This document shows positions 1-9,047 of a DNA stretch of 42,712 nt, piece after piece. Every line of letters starts with the position of its first letter. The first letter of the stretch is position 1. Origin of the DNA: an uncultured Fidelibacterota bacterium (GTDB taxonomy: Bacteria > Fidelibacterota > Marinisomatia > Marinisomatales > TCS55); contig CAJVYU010000013.1 in the NCBI GenBank assembly GCA_913009735.1, forward strand, positions 1-42,712, written 5' to 3'. The notes under the pieces were generated by a model, which was given only the letters and a program-made list of their open reading frames with translations, had not been told where the DNA came from and ran no database searches. The position numbers and the translations under genes are program-made.

Positions 1-478
1 CATTATACTCATGATCATCCCAGAGGGTTTGATTAAAATTTGCAGCAATAACACTTGTGTCATAAATAGTTTTTACACCCCCATTATTAACATACTCAAT
101 AATATGAGTTATATTTGTCCATCCAGTTGCATTTGTTATTAATGTTACATATGGATTTTCAGATGTGCCATTATAAATATCAATTGTTGCATTTTCTACA
201 TCTGTTCCAGATGTGTCTTGTGTGTGTGCACGGTAATACCATTTTCTGATAAGCTCTCCCCCAGAATCAACACTTTCTTTAGAAACATCATAAGTTGTAT
301 TTAAGAAAATAATATCAGTTACTGAAGCACCTATAACAACATCATTAGTTCCTGAATTAGAGATATTACTGTCTGTTATATTATTATTATTTGAAGATGA
401 AGATTTAATATTAATCAAAACAGATTCAGAAGGGAATACAGTTGATTTTCCTTGGACAAACGAATAGGAGTTGAATGT
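1..478 (-). CDS. Partial open frame of a surface-type protein, cut by the contig end (probably foreign DNA)
   Basis: On the minus strand a frame stays open from a stop at 479-481 down to base 1. No ATG lies in it. The translation is rich in Asn, Thr and Ile with many N-x-T/S sites, for example TQDTSGTDVENATIDIYNG and later NATGWTNITHIIEYVNNGG. The N-A-T-V/I-x-I-Y pattern followed by a G-W-T/A-N turn is typical of Ig-like or right-handed beta-helix surface proteins, often archaeal; that is a recollection, not a search. There is no signal peptide or ribosome site. The frame collides with the start of the plus-strand gene at 475. Base composition is clearly more AT-rich than the neighbouring genes. 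I infer a chimeric contig end with a junction near 420-465. Confidence 0.45.
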
Positions 479-927
479 TCAATAAAACACGAATATCCGT
501 TTTCGGCGGCCGGGACATTAGCGATGGTATATATAATGATGCCTATGAGTTGGGAAAACTCTTGGCGAAAGAGGGATATCTCGTATATTGTGGTGGAGGG
601 AACGGTGTTATGGAAGCGGTGTCCAAAGGTATCCATGAAGGCGGCGGAACAATTGTGGGAATTCTCAAAGGCGGTACCCTGGATGAAATGAATGAATATG
701 TACACATTCCACTTGCAACGAATATGGGAATTACCCGAAATGCGTTACTGGCTTATAACTGCGATGTAGCAGTAGCAATCAGTGGGAAATATGGCACGTT
801 ATCGGAAATCGCCTACGCCATGCAGTTGGAAAAACCTGTGGTAGGACTCCATAGTTGGGATCTGGAAAATTTGATAAATGTAAATACTCCACATGAAGTT
901 ATTCAATTCATTAAAGAGAATACTTAA
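475..927 (+). CDS. LOG / TIGR00725-type nucleotide-binding Rossmann protein
   Basis: A 150-residue protein. The N-terminus (ISVFGGRDI) and the CGGGNGVMEAVSKG loop match the Rossmann nucleotide-binding fold of the lysine-decarboxylase-like (LOG) superfamily. The second conserved loop reads SGKYGTLSEIAYAM, where classical LOG enzymes have PGGxGTxxE. The shorter length and this variant fit the TIGR00725 branch, whose substrate is not established. The ATG at 475 follows AGGAG at about 4-5 nt, which supports the start. Because the catalytic-type PGG is not intact, I would not call it a cytokinin phosphoribohydrolase. It is followed by acylphosphatase after an intergenic palindrome. Confidence 0.75.
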   Translation: MFNKTRISVFGGRDISDGIYNDAYELGKLLAKEGYLVYCGGGNGVMEAVSKGIHEGGGTIVGILKGGTLDEMNEYVHIPLATNMGITRNALLAYNCDVAVAISGKYGTLSEIAYAMQLEKPVVGLHSWDLENLINVNTPHEVIQFIKENT

Positions 928-980
928 GGTAAAGGATGAATTAACAATTTTGTTATGGTTCGTTGTTTTAGAAAAGTAAA

Positions 981-1073
981 ACTTCGCGATCTTTGCGTAA
1001 ATCTCTGGGTACTTTGCGGTAAAGAAAATATTAACCGCGAAGAACGCAAAAGGAATCGCAAAGTTCTCAAAGT
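981..1073. repeat. Inverted repeat of the CGCAAAG family
   Basis: Two ~40-base arms (981-1020 and 1033-1073) are approximate reverse complements built from CTTTGCG/CGCAAAG units, with ACCGC at the centre. Related arms bound the GxxExxY remnant at 41187-41417, so this is a dispersed family. Here no gene lies between the arms. It could fold in RNA between the LOG gene and acylphosphatase. Confidence 0.7.
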
Positions 1074-1081
1074 AAAATATT

Positions 1082-1354
1082 ATGAAAGCATTTAAAGCAA
1101 CAGTGGTTGGAAAAGTTCAGGGTGTTTGGTTTCGTGATTCCACTCGGAAAGAGGCTATTAAATTGAATGTGGTGGGCTGGGTGAAGAATATGCCTGATGG
1201 AACGGTGTATTTAGAAGCAGAAGGCGAAGAAGAACAATTGAATCAATTGAAAAAATGGCTTCATGTAGGTTCACATTATTCCCGTGTAGATGATGTTGAC
1301 ATAGAATGGATCGAACCCACAGGTTCTTATTCAACGTTCGAAATGAGATTCTAA
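1082..1354 (+). CDS. acyP: Acylphosphatase
   Basis: A 90-residue protein of normal length for the family. It hydrolyses the carboxyl-phosphate bond of acylphosphates in the cytoplasm. The N-terminal signature GKVQGVWFRDSTRKEA carries the phosphate-binding loop and the catalytic Arg (GxVQGVxFR). The second signature GWVKNMPDGTVYLEAEG carries the catalytic Asn (GxVxNxxDGxV). Both are intact, so activity is expected. The start is the ATG directly after the repeat at 981-1073, whose right arm leaves only a short leader and no strong Shine-Dalgarno. It has no obvious functional link with its neighbours. Confidence 0.95.
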   Translation: MKAFKATVVGKVQGVWFRDSTRKEAIKLNVVGWVKNMPDGTVYLEAEGEEEQLNQLKKWLHVGSHYSRVDDVDIEWIEPTGSYSTFEMRF

Positions 1355-1883
1355 ATCTTGAGTCCACGCATGACACGAATTAACACAAATAAAATAGTTA
1401 AGGATTTCATATTATTAAACTGGCAATGGTTAGTCGTAAGAAAATAATTAAAATTATCACAGGACTTGATTCAGTAATTCTACGAAGGAGAAAAACTGAC
1501 TCAAGGACAGGGGAAATATTGCGATCGTTCTTAACTCAATGGCTACGCCGATTAAGTCAAGTCCGATTCATACGATTATCTGGTGCCGGAGTAATAAGAT
1601 GTCGATGGTTAGTACTTCGGTATATATTTAGTCGTATGAAACACACATATAAATATACAAATATATCCCTGTCATCACGAGAAGCAGAGCGACGAAGTGA
1701 TCTCCTTGGGAATGATGAAAGCAGGAGATTGCTTCTCCGCCAGCCGGCGGATAGCAATGACAATGATTTATTAAAACTAACCCATGCAAGTATAATAGTA
1801 GTAGTTATAATACTTCTTCATTTTTATCCTTGTCTTACAGGAGAATTCCTGCCGGTCGGACAAGCGGGAAAGAGGTGTTAAAT
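1355..1883. repeat. 529 bp gene-free stretch filled with dispersed repeats
   Basis: Four pieces are visible. At 1361-1390 there is a solitary CACGAATTAACAC-type arm like those flanking the GxxExxY gene at 24433-24925. At 1462-1564 an element is bounded by GGACTTGA/TCAAGTCC; its right part (TCGTTCTTAACTCA at 1525, TTAAGTCAAGTCC at 1552) recurs at 7339-7384. At 1669-1762 there is a CTGTCAT..CGAG palindrome that recurs at 21927-22057, with a CCGCCAGCCGGCGG core nested near its right end. At 1844-1870 a short GC-rich palindrome precedes the nadE ribosome site. The open frame across 1426-1881 is composed of these repeats and is not a gene. Confidence 0.75.
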
Positions 1884-3500
1884 ATGAAGATCGCTCTCTG
1901 TCAAGTCAATCCCGCCGTCGGTGCGCTGGAGGCCAATAAAGACCTTATTCTCGACCATTACAGAAAAGCCGTTGAAAACGGTGCTGACCTGGTAGTGTTT
2001 CCGGAAATGGTTATCACCGGTTATCCTATCGCAGACCTTTTATATGAAAACGGCTTTGTGGATGAAAATATGGCTGTTCTGGGCGAGATTGCCGGTCAAA
2101 CGACTGTACACCTGATCCTGGGCTATATTCACAAGGAAAATGGCCGTTTGTATAACTCCGTCGCTGTGTGTGTCAATGCAGAACAAATTTACCGTTATGA
2201 CAAGATTTTATTACCCACGTATGATGTATTCGATGAAGATCGCTATTTTACCGCAGGAACCGAACTGGGCTTATGTGAACTGGAGATTGCCGGACAAAAC
2301 ATCAAACTCGGGCTGGAAACCTGCGAAGACCTCTGGGATGATGAATATGATTTCAAGGTGTCGGCAGAATTGACAAAATCAGGAGCGGATTTTATTGTCA
2401 ATATTTCAGCGTCTCCTTATCATGAACTCCGTTTGCAGGAACGACTGGGGTTGATTCAAAATAAAGTCAGGGAAACGGGAATACCTTTTTATTACTGCAA
2501 TCTCGTGGGTGCCCAGGATGAACTCATTTTTGATGGGCAATCCCTGGCTGTGAATGGAAATGGCGATGTGATTGGTTTTGGCACTATTTTTTCAGAAGAA
2601 ATTATTTATGTGGATTCTGAAACAGCGAATACAGTAGACCTGCCTGAAGAGGACAGGGAAGGTGAAATGTATCATGCTCTTGTGCTGGGTGTAAAAGATT
2701 ATTTCAAAAAAACCGGGCATCAGGAAGCGGTGATTGGTTTGAGCGGTGGGATTGATTCGTCATTGGTGGCTTGCATCGCCGTGGATGCCCTGGGAAAAGA
2801 AAACGTACATGGTGTATCCATGCCGTCTGTGTTTTCCAGCAGACACAGTAAGGATGACGCCAGACAACTGGCAGATAATCTCGGTATAGATTATCACTCC
2901 ATACCTATTCCGGACATTGTCGATGAATATGAAAAAACACTCCTTCCCCATTTTGAAAGAACAGAACGGAATGTCGCTGAAGAGAATATCCAGGCGAGGG
3001 TCCGGGGAAATCTGCTCATGGCGTTGTCTAATAAGCATCATTGGCTGGTGTTGTCTACGGGCAATAAAACAGAGTTAGCGCTGGGTTACTGTACGTTATA
3101 CGGTGATATGAGCGGCGGGCTGGCAGTGATATCCGATCTTTCCAAAACGGATGTGTATGGATTATCAAGATGGGTGAATCAGCATGCCGGTATAGAACGA
3201 ATTCCGAAAAACTGCATTACCAAACCACCGTCTGCAGAACTGGCTCCTGATCAGGTGGATCCGTTTGATTATGATGTGGTCAGTCCGCTGGTGGATTCCA
3301 TTGTAGAGGAGCGTAAATCCCCGGCACAATTGGCGGCAGAAGGATATGATAAAGAATTGGTAAACAGTTTATATCAGAAGATTCGGATAAACGAATATAA
3401 GCGCAGACAAGCAGCTCCGGGGATACGTGTGACGAAAAAAGCGTTCGGTACCGGACGGCGCATGCCTATTGTGAATCATTATCGAGGAAAGAATTCATGA
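1884..3500 (+). CDS. nadE: Glutamine-dependent NAD+ synthetase
   Basis: A 538-residue two-domain enzyme for the last step of NAD synthesis: amidation of nicotinate adenine dinucleotide using glutamine and ATP. The N-terminal nitrilase-type glutaminase domain (about 1-260) has the full triad: E41 (VFPEM), K107 (YDKILLPTYDVFDE) and C147 (GLETCEDLWDD). The C-terminal ATP-pyrophosphatase domain has the SGGIDSS P-loop at 287-293, plus STGNKTE and GD-M-GGL binding motifs. I start it at ATG 1884 because AAAGAGGTG precedes it and homology begins there (MKIALCQVNP); the upstream in-frame ATG at 1830 lies in repeat sequence. Its stop overlaps the next gene (ATGA), so the two are translationally coupled. 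Confidence 0.95.
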   Translation: MKIALCQVNPAVGALEANKDLILDHYRKAVENGADLVVFPEMVITGYPIADLLYENGFVDENMAVLGEIAGQTTVHLILGYIHKENGRLYNSVAVCVNAEQIYRYDKILLPTYDVFDEDRYFTAGTELGLCELEIAGQNIKLGLETCEDLWDDEYDFKVSAELTKSGADFIVNISASPYHELRLQERLGLIQNKVRETGIPFYYCNLVGAQDELIFDGQSLAVNGNGDVIGFGTIFSEEIIYVDSETANTVDLPEEDREGEMYHALVLGVKDYFKKTGHQEAVIGLSGGIDSSLVACIAVDALGKENVHGVSMPSVFSSRHSKDDARQLADNLGIDYHSIPIPDIVDEYEKTLLPHFERTERNVAEENIQARVRGNLLMALSNKHHWLVLSTGNKTELALGYCTLYGDMSGGLAVISDLSKTDVYGLSRWVNQHAGIERIPKNCITKPPSAELAPDQVDPFDYDVVSPLVDSIVEERKSPAQLAAEGYDKELVNSLYQKIRINEYKRRQAAPGIRVTKKAFGTGRRMPIVNHYRGKNS

Positions 3501-3844
3501 AAAGGTATTTAATATTTTTGTTCTTTATTGCTGTTTTAAACATGAATTGTGAAAGTAATGTATTAGAACCAGTAAATGATTATGGCAGATTATTTATTCA
3601 ATTCAATATATCAAAAGAGGGAAATGGTTTATTGGAAATAGAAAACAGGTATGATACAATTGTAAAGTCATTTGATTTGGGATATTTACCAACCGGTACT
3701 TATGGAAAAGAATGGGATATGACTGATAATGAAGGAAATCCTGTTGTTGAGGGTGTTTATTTCATTTACGTTTATGTTAATGGTGAAGCAATTATAACCG
3801 GAAGACGGATATTTATCTTTAATCATGAAGGCTATGTTCTATAA
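3497..3844 (+). CDS. Small lipoprotein with a FlgD-Ig-like fold
   Basis: A 115-residue protein. The N-terminus is a hydrophobic signal ending in a lipobox-like VLNMNC, so Cys18 is the likely lipidation site. The rest resembles a FlgD/T9SS-associated Ig-like module: GTYGKEWDMTDNEGNPVVEG followed by VYFIYVYVNG is the usual W-D-x-x-D-x-x-G-x-x-V-x-x-G-V-Y pattern. A domain this small is nearly the whole mature protein. It overlaps the nadE stop by 4 bp. The function is unknown; a periplasmic or outer-membrane-anchored accessory is likely. Confidence 0.75.
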   Translation: MKRYLIFLFFIAVLNMNCESNVLEPVNDYGRLFIQFNISKEGNGLLEIENRYDTIVKSFDLGYLPTGTYGKEWDMTDNEGNPVVEGVYFIYVYVNGEAIITGRRIFIFNHEGYVL

Positions 3845-3884
3845 ACTAACTGAATTAGACATTATAAAAACCGCCAAAGAGATT

Positions 3885-4056
3885 CAACACCTACGGCGTT
3901 GGAGTAGTTCGTTGCATGGTTTTTATAGACATTTGACTCCTACGGAGTCGTCAAACGATATAGTAATGAAAAAAATAATTGAAATTTATTTTAACAGAGG
4001 GGTTGAATGTCTATAAAGAAGGAAAAAATAATTAATCTGAACTCCGTCGGAGTTCA
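3885..4056. repeat. Three short palindromes of the ACTCCGTnGGAGT kind in an intergenic gap
   Basis: Palindromes lie at 3885-3901 (CAACACC TAC GGCGTTG, one mismatch), 3935-3949 (GACTCC TAC GGAGTC) and 4038-4056 (TGAACTCCG T CGGAGTTCA). They share a centre of CCtacGG or CCGtCGG. They occupy the 265 bp gap between the lipoprotein and the next exported protein. A 63-codon frame across 3825-4016 is built from them and is rejected. TAAACTAACTGAAyTAG at 3842 recurs at 22083. Confidence 0.7.
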
Positions 4057-4109
4057 ACCGAGTAACATAAACAGTATACAATTCAGTTTATCTTTAGAAT
4101 ATTACGATT

Positions 4110-4748
4110 ATGAATAATTTGAAATTTTATTTACAATTTCTTTCGCTCCTTGTTTTTATGAGCAATATTCACGGGCGTGTGAATTTTAACTTATCTATGA
4201 ATAAAGGGTATTTTTTATCTCATTCAGAAAACTTAAAACCCGTTACTGGCGATGATGAATTTGAATTTTACGATGGATTTTCCCTTGCTATAGAATATCC
4301 GCTATTTGGTGATAAATATATTCAGCTTTCAGCAGGACAATTCACTACAAAGATTGATTATTATCAAAAGAATTTAATTAATAGTGAAGATATCAATGTT
4401 GGTTACGTTTCAGAAGAAACATATCCCATTGATATAAGATATTTCACCAGTGTTGATAAAATGACTGGATATGGAATTGGATTAACGATAACCGGTACAA
4501 ACCATATTTTTAAGTATGACACCTATAACAACCGAACTTTCAAAGATATCTTTAATTCAACAGGATTAGGACTAAACGGAAATGCCCGTATTGGGTTTTC
4601 CATTAGTCAGAATATTTATTTATTCACAGAAATAATGATGAGATATGTAAAAGCGGTCAGATTTGAAGGAAAGGGTAGAGACTTTTCCAATTATGAACAC
4701 AATTATTTTCAAACTTCCATTGCAATTGGTTTAGGAAGTAAACGTTAA
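4110..4748 (+). CDS. Exported outer-membrane beta-barrel-like protein, unknown function
   Basis: A 212-residue protein that I cannot place in a named family. Residues 1-22 form a hydrophobic signal ending at IHG-R. The mature part alternates aromatic and polar residues in short strands with Gly-rich turns, for example GIGLTITGTN, TGLGLNGNARIGFSISQNIYLF and QTSIAIGLGSKR at the C-terminus. That is the texture of a small outer-membrane barrel. The gene is 8 bp from the next one on the same strand and probably shares a transcript. It could equally be a soluble periplasmic beta protein. Confidence 0.6.
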   Translation: MNNLKFYLQFLSLLVFMSNIHGRVNFNLSMNKGYFLSHSENLKPVTGDDEFEFYDGFSLAIEYPLFGDKYIQLSAGQFTTKIDYYQKNLINSEDINVGYVSEETYPIDIRYFTSVDKMTGYGIGLTITGTNHIFKYDTYNNRTFKDIFNSTGLGLNGNARIGFSISQNIYLFTEIMMRYVKAVRFEGKGRDFSNYEHNYFQTSIAIGLGSKR

Positions 4749-4755
4749 ACGAGTT

Positions 4756-5193
4756 ATGAAAATTATGAAAAAAATAATCTATCTATTAATTTTGATCAAT
4801 TTACTATTTCCTCAAAATCGGACTCCTGCGGATTTTTGGAACGGTCTGGTCGAAATTGAGAAGGTGTCTTTTATCAATGGTGCTTATTCTGCTGTTTCTG
4901 CAATGAAAACCCACCACCAACAACAGGTGAAAGCACAGTACATTGGCAATGACAATTGGGTTCAACCCTATTACATCGATCGGTATTACGAAATTGTGGA
5001 TGAGCATATTTCAAAAGATGTTGGAGGAAATATTGACATTATCGCTAAAGCGATGGATGCGTTTTATTCCAATTCGGATAACACCAATATCCCTGTCATG
5101 GAAGCCATGCGCATTGTGTCCATGGCCCAGGATGGGAAAAATCAAAAAGCCAATCTATATCTCTTAAAAGCTCAAAGGAAATATGCACAATAA
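4756..5193 (+). CDS. Exported helical hypothetical protein
   Basis: A 145-residue protein of no recognised family. The N-terminus (MKKIIYLLILINLLFPQ) is a signal peptide. The in-frame ATG at 4765 gives the tidier signal, so the start could be 4756 or 4765. The mature part is mostly alpha-helical and polar, without visible catalytic motifs. It contains KTHHQQQ near residue 55 and a conserved-looking WVQPYYIDRYYEIVDE segment. It lies 8 bp after the barrel-like protein and may act with it in the envelope. Confidence 0.6.
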   Translation: MKIMKKIIYLLILINLLFPQNRTPADFWNGLVEIEKVSFINGAYSAVSAMKTHHQQQVKAQYIGNDNWVQPYYIDRYYEIVDEHISKDVGGNIDIIAKAMDAFYSNSDNTNIPVMEAMRIVSMAQDGKNQKANLYLLKAQRKYAQ

Positions 5194-5299
5194 CAATGAA
5201 ATTTGGATAAGGATTAAGAAAAAATAATACCTCATAATACAAATCCAAACTCCTAATCTTTATCCTAATCCTAATCCAATTTTCCGTAATTTCCGCTCC
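5194..5299. repeat. Intergenic degenerate inverted repeat before lepA
   Basis: The segment 5203-5220 (TTGGATAAGGATTAAGAA) is an imperfect reverse complement of 5254-5280, which is built from TCCTAATCC units. The product is a likely RNA hairpin ahead of lepA. No T-run follows, so it is not a typical intrinsic terminator. Confidence 0.5.
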
Positions 5300-7102
5300 A
5301 TGTCCACAGACCATATACGCAATTTTTGTATCATTGCCCACATTGATCATGGCAAATCCACACTGGCCGACCGCTTGCTTGAGGAGACCCACACCCTATC
5401 CAAAAAACAGATGAAGAATCAGGTTCTCGACAGCATGGATCTGGAACGGGAGCGCGGGATTACCATCAAAAGTCATCCCATACAAATGCATTATGCCCAC
5501 ACCGATGGACAGGAATATATTTTAAATCTGATCGATACTCCGGGGCACGTGGATTTTTCATACGAAGTGAGCCGTTCTCTGGCCGCCTGTGAAGGAGCGC
5601 TGTTGCTAGTGGATGCTGCACAGGGTGTCGAAGCCCAGACAGTGAGCAACACATATTTAGCCATTGATAGTGACCTTATCGTTATTCCGGTCATCAACAA
5701 AATTGATCTCCCCAGCGCCCGGGTGGATGAAGTGACGGATCAACTGGTGGAACTCATCGGCTGTGATCCGGACGAAGTGGTGTTAACCAGTGCCAAGAGC
5801 GGCGCCGGAATTCAGGAAATCTTCAATGCCATTGTTGATCGTATTCCGTCGCCAAAGAACAACGATAACGCTCCGCTTCGAGCCATGATTTTTGATTCCA
5901 TGTATGATAATTACAAAGGAGCCATACCATACGTAAGGGTCATAGATGGAGTACTCAAACCAGGATCAAAGGCCAAGTTTTTTGCCCATGATAATGTTTA
6001 TGATATTACAGAAGTGGGCCATTTTGTATTAAAACAGGTCAAAGCAGAAGAATTACGCTCCGGTGATGTAGGCTATGTATTGGCCAGTATCCGTGATGTG
6101 GACGATGTTCGTCCCGGGGACACCTTGACCACGAAAGACAGTCTGGCTTCAGAACCGCTTCCCGGTTACAAACAAATGCAGCCCATGGTCTTTTCCGGTT
6201 TATACCCGTCAGACAGTGATGATTATGAACAACTTCGTACTGCACTCAATAAATTGCGATTAAATGATGCATCGTTGCTTTTTGAGCCGGAAACAAGCGA
6301 GGCGCTTGGGTTTGGGTTTCGCTGTGGATTTTTGGGCTTGTTACACATGGAAATCGTCCAGGAAAGATTGGAAAGGGAGTTTGATCTGGGATTGGTTACA
6401 ACATCTCCCAATGTCAGTTACCAGTTAATACTGAGGGACGGTACGGAACTGGAAGTGCATACTCCGGCGGATATGCCTGATACCGGAAGGATTCAGGACA
6501 TAAAAGAACCCTTTGTATCTGCAGAGATTATTACACCCAAAGAATACATTGGCAACCTTATGAAGCTGTGCCAGAGAAAACGGGGTATTTATAGAAACAC
6601 TGACTATTTAACAAAAGATAAAGCCCAGTTGCATTACGATCTTCCATTGGCGGAAATTATTTATGATTTTTATGATAAGCTGAAATCAGTTTCGCGGGGT
6701 TATGCTTCCCTGGATTATACATTCACCGATTATAGAGTTGGAGACCTAAAAAAACTGGATATTCTTCTCAACGGCGAACCGGTGGATGCATTGTCAATCA
6801 TTATCCATGCCGGCGATGCATTTCAAAGGGGACAGGCATTATGCTCAAAGTTGAAAGAACTGATTCCCCGGCAGATGTTTGAAGTTCCGATCCAGGCATC
6901 ATTGGGCACAAAAATAATTTCACGAGCAACTGTCAAGGCATTACGGAAAAATGTGACCGCTAAATGTTACGGCGGTGATATTACGCGTAAACGAAAATTA
7001 TGGGAAAAGCAGAAGGAAGGGAAGAAGCGCATGAAAAAGGTGGGTAAGGTCGAGATTCCCCAGGAAGCGCTGCTGGCCGTACTGCAAATCGATTCGGATT
7101 AA
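5300..7102 (+). CDS. lepA: Elongation factor 4 (LepA), ribosome-associated GTPase
   Basis: A 600-residue translational GTPase that acts on stalled ribosomes by back-translocation. Visible motifs are the G1 loop [14 protein letters not shown] (about 13-26), G2 around [10 protein letters not shown]3 DTPGHVDF, G4 NKIDLP and G5 TSAKSGAGI. After the G domain come EF-Tu-like domain II, EF-G-like domains III and V, and the LepA-specific C-terminal domain ending with the usual Lys/Arg-rich [16 protein letters not shown] segment. Length and start ([13 protein letters not shown]) match the family. The gene is separated from the upstream genes by a repeat-containing gap, so it is probably transcribed on its own. 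Confidence 0.97.
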   Translation: MSTDHIRNFCIIAHIDHGKSTLADRLLEETHTLSKKQMKNQVLDSMDLERERGITIKSHPIQMHYAHTDGQEYILNLIDTPGHVDFSYEVSRSLAACEGALLLVDAAQGVEAQTVSNTYLAIDSDLIVIPVINKIDLPSARVDEVTDQLVELIGCDPDEVVLTSAKSGAGIQEIFNAIVDRIPSPKNNDNAPLRAMIFDSMYDNYKGAIPYVRVIDGVLKPGSKAKFFAHDNVYDITEVGHFVLKQVKAEELRSGDVGYVLASIRDVDDVRPGDTLTTKDSLASEPLPGYKQMQPMVFSGLYPSDSDDYEQLRTALNKLRLNDASLLFEPETSEALGFGFRCGFLGLLHMEIVQERLEREFDLGLVTTSPNVSYQLILRDGTELEVHTPADMPDTGRIQDIKEPFVSAEIITPKEYIGNLMKLCQRKRGIYRNTDYLTKDKAQLHYDLPLAEIIYDFYDKLKSVSRGYASLDYTFTDYRVGDLKKLDILLNGEPVDALSIIIHAGDAFQRGQALCSKLKELIPRQMFEVPIQASLGTKIISRATVKALRKNVTAKCYGGDITRKRKLWEKQKEGKKRMKKVGKVEIPQEALLAVLQIDSD

Positions 7103-7441
7103 CGAAGTGTTCAAGTATTATGGTGTTCAAGTATTAAAGTAAAATAGTGCCAATAAAAACAATCATGTACGCATACATTCATTTTTCCATTCCTGCCGCT
7201 GTAAGGTATGCCCATCCGCCGAAGGCGCAGCGTAGGCCGACAATCATTCATACATCCCTGTCTGCACGCCCCGGCGCACAAGCCGACAGTCAATTAATCA
7301 ATCAATTAACCATTTACTCACGTATCTATAAATTGGCATCGTTCTTAACTCATCATCTTCTACCGTCGCTGTTAAGTCAAGTCCTATTGCCTTTGCACAA
7401 TATCCATTACTCACCGGCTACCACTCACTCCTCACCTGATC
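7103..7441. repeat. 339 bp gene-free stretch with repeats
   Basis: It starts with a tandem 14-base repeat, GTGTTCAAGTATTA, at 7107-7120 and 7123-7136. GC-rich palindromic pieces follow around 7205-7240 (CCGCCGAAGGCG) and 7265-7290. At 7339-7384 is a second copy of the TCGTTCTTAACTCA...TTAAGTCAAGTCC module also seen at 1525-1564. The 100-codon frame at 7147-7449 covers only this material and is rejected. No convincing promoter was found. Confidence 0.65.
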
Positions 7442-8173
7442 ATGCCTGAAGACGCATCATCATATTGGTCAGAAACACACTCTCCGCTGTATAGTTTTAT
7501 ATTTGTTATGCCGTTGTTTGTGTTATATGAAGTTGGAACAGTCTTATTATCAGCTGAAGATATCATGGTGTTGAGAAACGGAGCTGATGTTTTGATGAAA
7601 CAAGTGATGGGGTTATTTGGTATTTACGGTATGTATGGTTTCAGTGCTTCGTTTATGGTAGGTTTTTCTATTGCCTTTTTGCGCCAGAAAAAATCCCTTA
7701 AAACAATGGTGATCAAAGGTGAATACTTACTGATAATGTTTTTTGAAAGTATACTATATAGTGCATTATTGTTTGTCTTGTTAGGTTTTTTTCAAACGTT
7801 TTTTATGTCGCCCATATCCAAACGATTATTTCAACAGGTTGTGTTATCTTTAGGGGCAGGGATTTATGAAGAATTTGTTTTCAGGGTTGTCCTCATCACG
7901 GGGATTGCGGCATTGTTGGGGTTTATTTTTCAATGGAAAAAAAGTACTCGATATTTTGGAGGAGTGATTGTTGCTGCAGTCATTTTTTCACTGTTTCACT
8001 TTATTGGTGACTTTGGCGATTCTTTTTCATTCGATCTATTTTCCATCCGCTTTGTTGCGGGGATTATCCTGGGAATTATTTATGCATTTCGTGGATTTGG
8101 CGTGGCAGCTTATAGTCATGCTTTCTATGATTTAATTGTTTTAACCATTATTACAACTAACGGAAAAGTATAA
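7442..8173 (+). CDS. CPBP-family intramembrane metalloprotease
   Basis: A 243-residue polytopic membrane protein of the CAAX-protease/bacteriocin-processing (CPBP, Abi) family. Several hydrophobic segments surround the family motifs: E143-E144-x3-R148 (YEEFVFRVVL), H186 in FSLFHF, and H226 in AYSHAFYDL. These form the intramembrane metal site known for Rce1-type enzymes, and all appear intact. Substrates cannot be deduced. The gene is followed after 25 bp by a membrane zinc-ribbon protein and then lgt, so a role in processing or quality control of membrane or lipid-linked proteins is possible but speculative. Confidence 0.88.
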   Translation: MPEDASSYWSETHSPLYSFIFVMPLFVLYEVGTVLLSAEDIMVLRNGADVLMKQVMGLFGIYGMYGFSASFMVGFSIAFLRQKKSLKTMVIKGEYLLIMFFESILYSALLFVLLGFFQTFFMSPISKRLFQQVVLSLGAGIYEEFVFRVVLITGIAALLGFIFQWKKSTRYFGGVIVAAVIFSLFHFIGDFGDSFSFDLFSIRFVAGIILGIIYAFRGFGVAAYSHAFYDLIVLTIITTNGKV

Positions 8174-8198
8174 AGATGTTTTTCAAAGGAGAAAAATC

Positions 8199-9047
8199 AT
8201 GAACAAAAAATGGCTTTTATTAACTACAGTGCTTTCTTTTCTACAGGCAGAGCAATTTATGGATCCTGTCAATGTCAGCATTTACTCTGAATACTATTAT
8301 CACGGTGTGATGGTAGAAATTGAAACCATTGTGGAATTAGATCAGGATGCAGTGGAAATATCTTTCACTGTTCCCGCAAGTACAGACTCTGTTTTTCTCA
8401 TCCAGGGAATTCCAAGTCAGGAAAGTAAAATCACACCATTGGATGTGGGTAATGTGAAAGAAACCAATACGATTGAGTTTGAGTTAACGGAACCGCAATT
8501 CAGGTTGTTCATATTTTTTACACCTTTTGATGATAGGTCTGAAAAATCATTTACGTATTCCATTGGTTCAAATATGGATATGAAGAATGTGCATCTGTCG
8601 ATTCAAGAGCCCGTAATGGCTAAAGATTTTTCAATTTCCAGAGAAGTTTCTTCAGAATCAAATGATCAACATGGGATCAAATTAATTTCGGTTCATTTGG
8701 GTGACATCGACAAAAATAAGGTGGAGACCACTTCAATAGAGTACTCAAATTTGACCGGAAAAACGACGATGGAAACTTTGCGTGAGCAATTGAGCGGGGG
8801 CAAAGCACCACAATCTAATCCCCGAAGTACGGAGGAAAAGAGTCCCAAAAGACATACATTACTCTTGTGGGAACCACTGGCCATTCTCGGTGTTTTAACT
8901 CTCATCTTTGGAATTATGTATTATTCAAGAAATAAAAAAAGAAATAGAGCTGAACTTGAAGGACAACAGAATTTCTGTGGTTCCTGCGGTAATAAACTGG
9001 AAATGGATGACAAATTCTGCTCAAAATGTGGAGAAAAAGTATCATGA
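8199..9047 (+). CDS. Single-pass membrane protein with C-terminal zinc ribbon
   Basis: A 282-residue protein with an unusual layout. An N-terminal signal (MNKKWLLLTTVLSFLQA) is followed by a ~200-residue beta-rich extracytoplasmic domain. A Pro/Ser/Lys-rich linker and one transmembrane helix (about 226-246, LAILGVLTLIFGIMYY) come next, then a basic stretch (SRNKKRNR), which by the positive-inside rule puts the C-terminus in the cytoplasm. The tail is a double-CxxC zinc ribbon: FCGSCGNKLEMDDKFCSKCG. An AAAGGAG ribosome site precedes the ATG. It overlaps lgt by 4 bp (ATGA). I do not recognise the N-terminal domain; a signalling or scaffold role is a guess. Confidence 0.7.
   Translation: MNKKWLLLTTVLSFLQAEQFMDPVNVSIYSEYYYHGVMVEIETIVELDQDAVEISFTVPASTDSVFLIQGIPSQESKITPLDVGNVKETNTIEFELTEPQFRLFIFFTPFDDRSEKSFTYSIGSNMDMKNVHLSIQEPVMAKDFSISREVSSESNDQHGIKLISVHLGDIDKNKVETTSIEYSNLTGKTTMETLREQLSGGKAPQSNPRSTEEKSPKRHTLLLWEPLAILGVLTLIFGIMYYSRNKKRNRAELEGQQNFCGSCGNKLEMDDKFCSKCGEKVS

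Noticed and set aside
1426-1881. 151-codon plus-strand frame between acyP and nadE
   Set aside because: It consists of dispersed palindromic repeats, has no recognisable domain, and would overlap the ribosome site of nadE.
3825-4016. 63-codon frame after the small lipoprotein
   Set aside because: It overlaps the lipoprotein end and is made of the ACTCCGTnGGAGT palindromes; composition is not protein-like.
7147-7449. 100-codon frame upstream of the CPBP protease
   Set aside because: It covers only repeat modules shared with 1525-1564 and overlaps the CPBP start.
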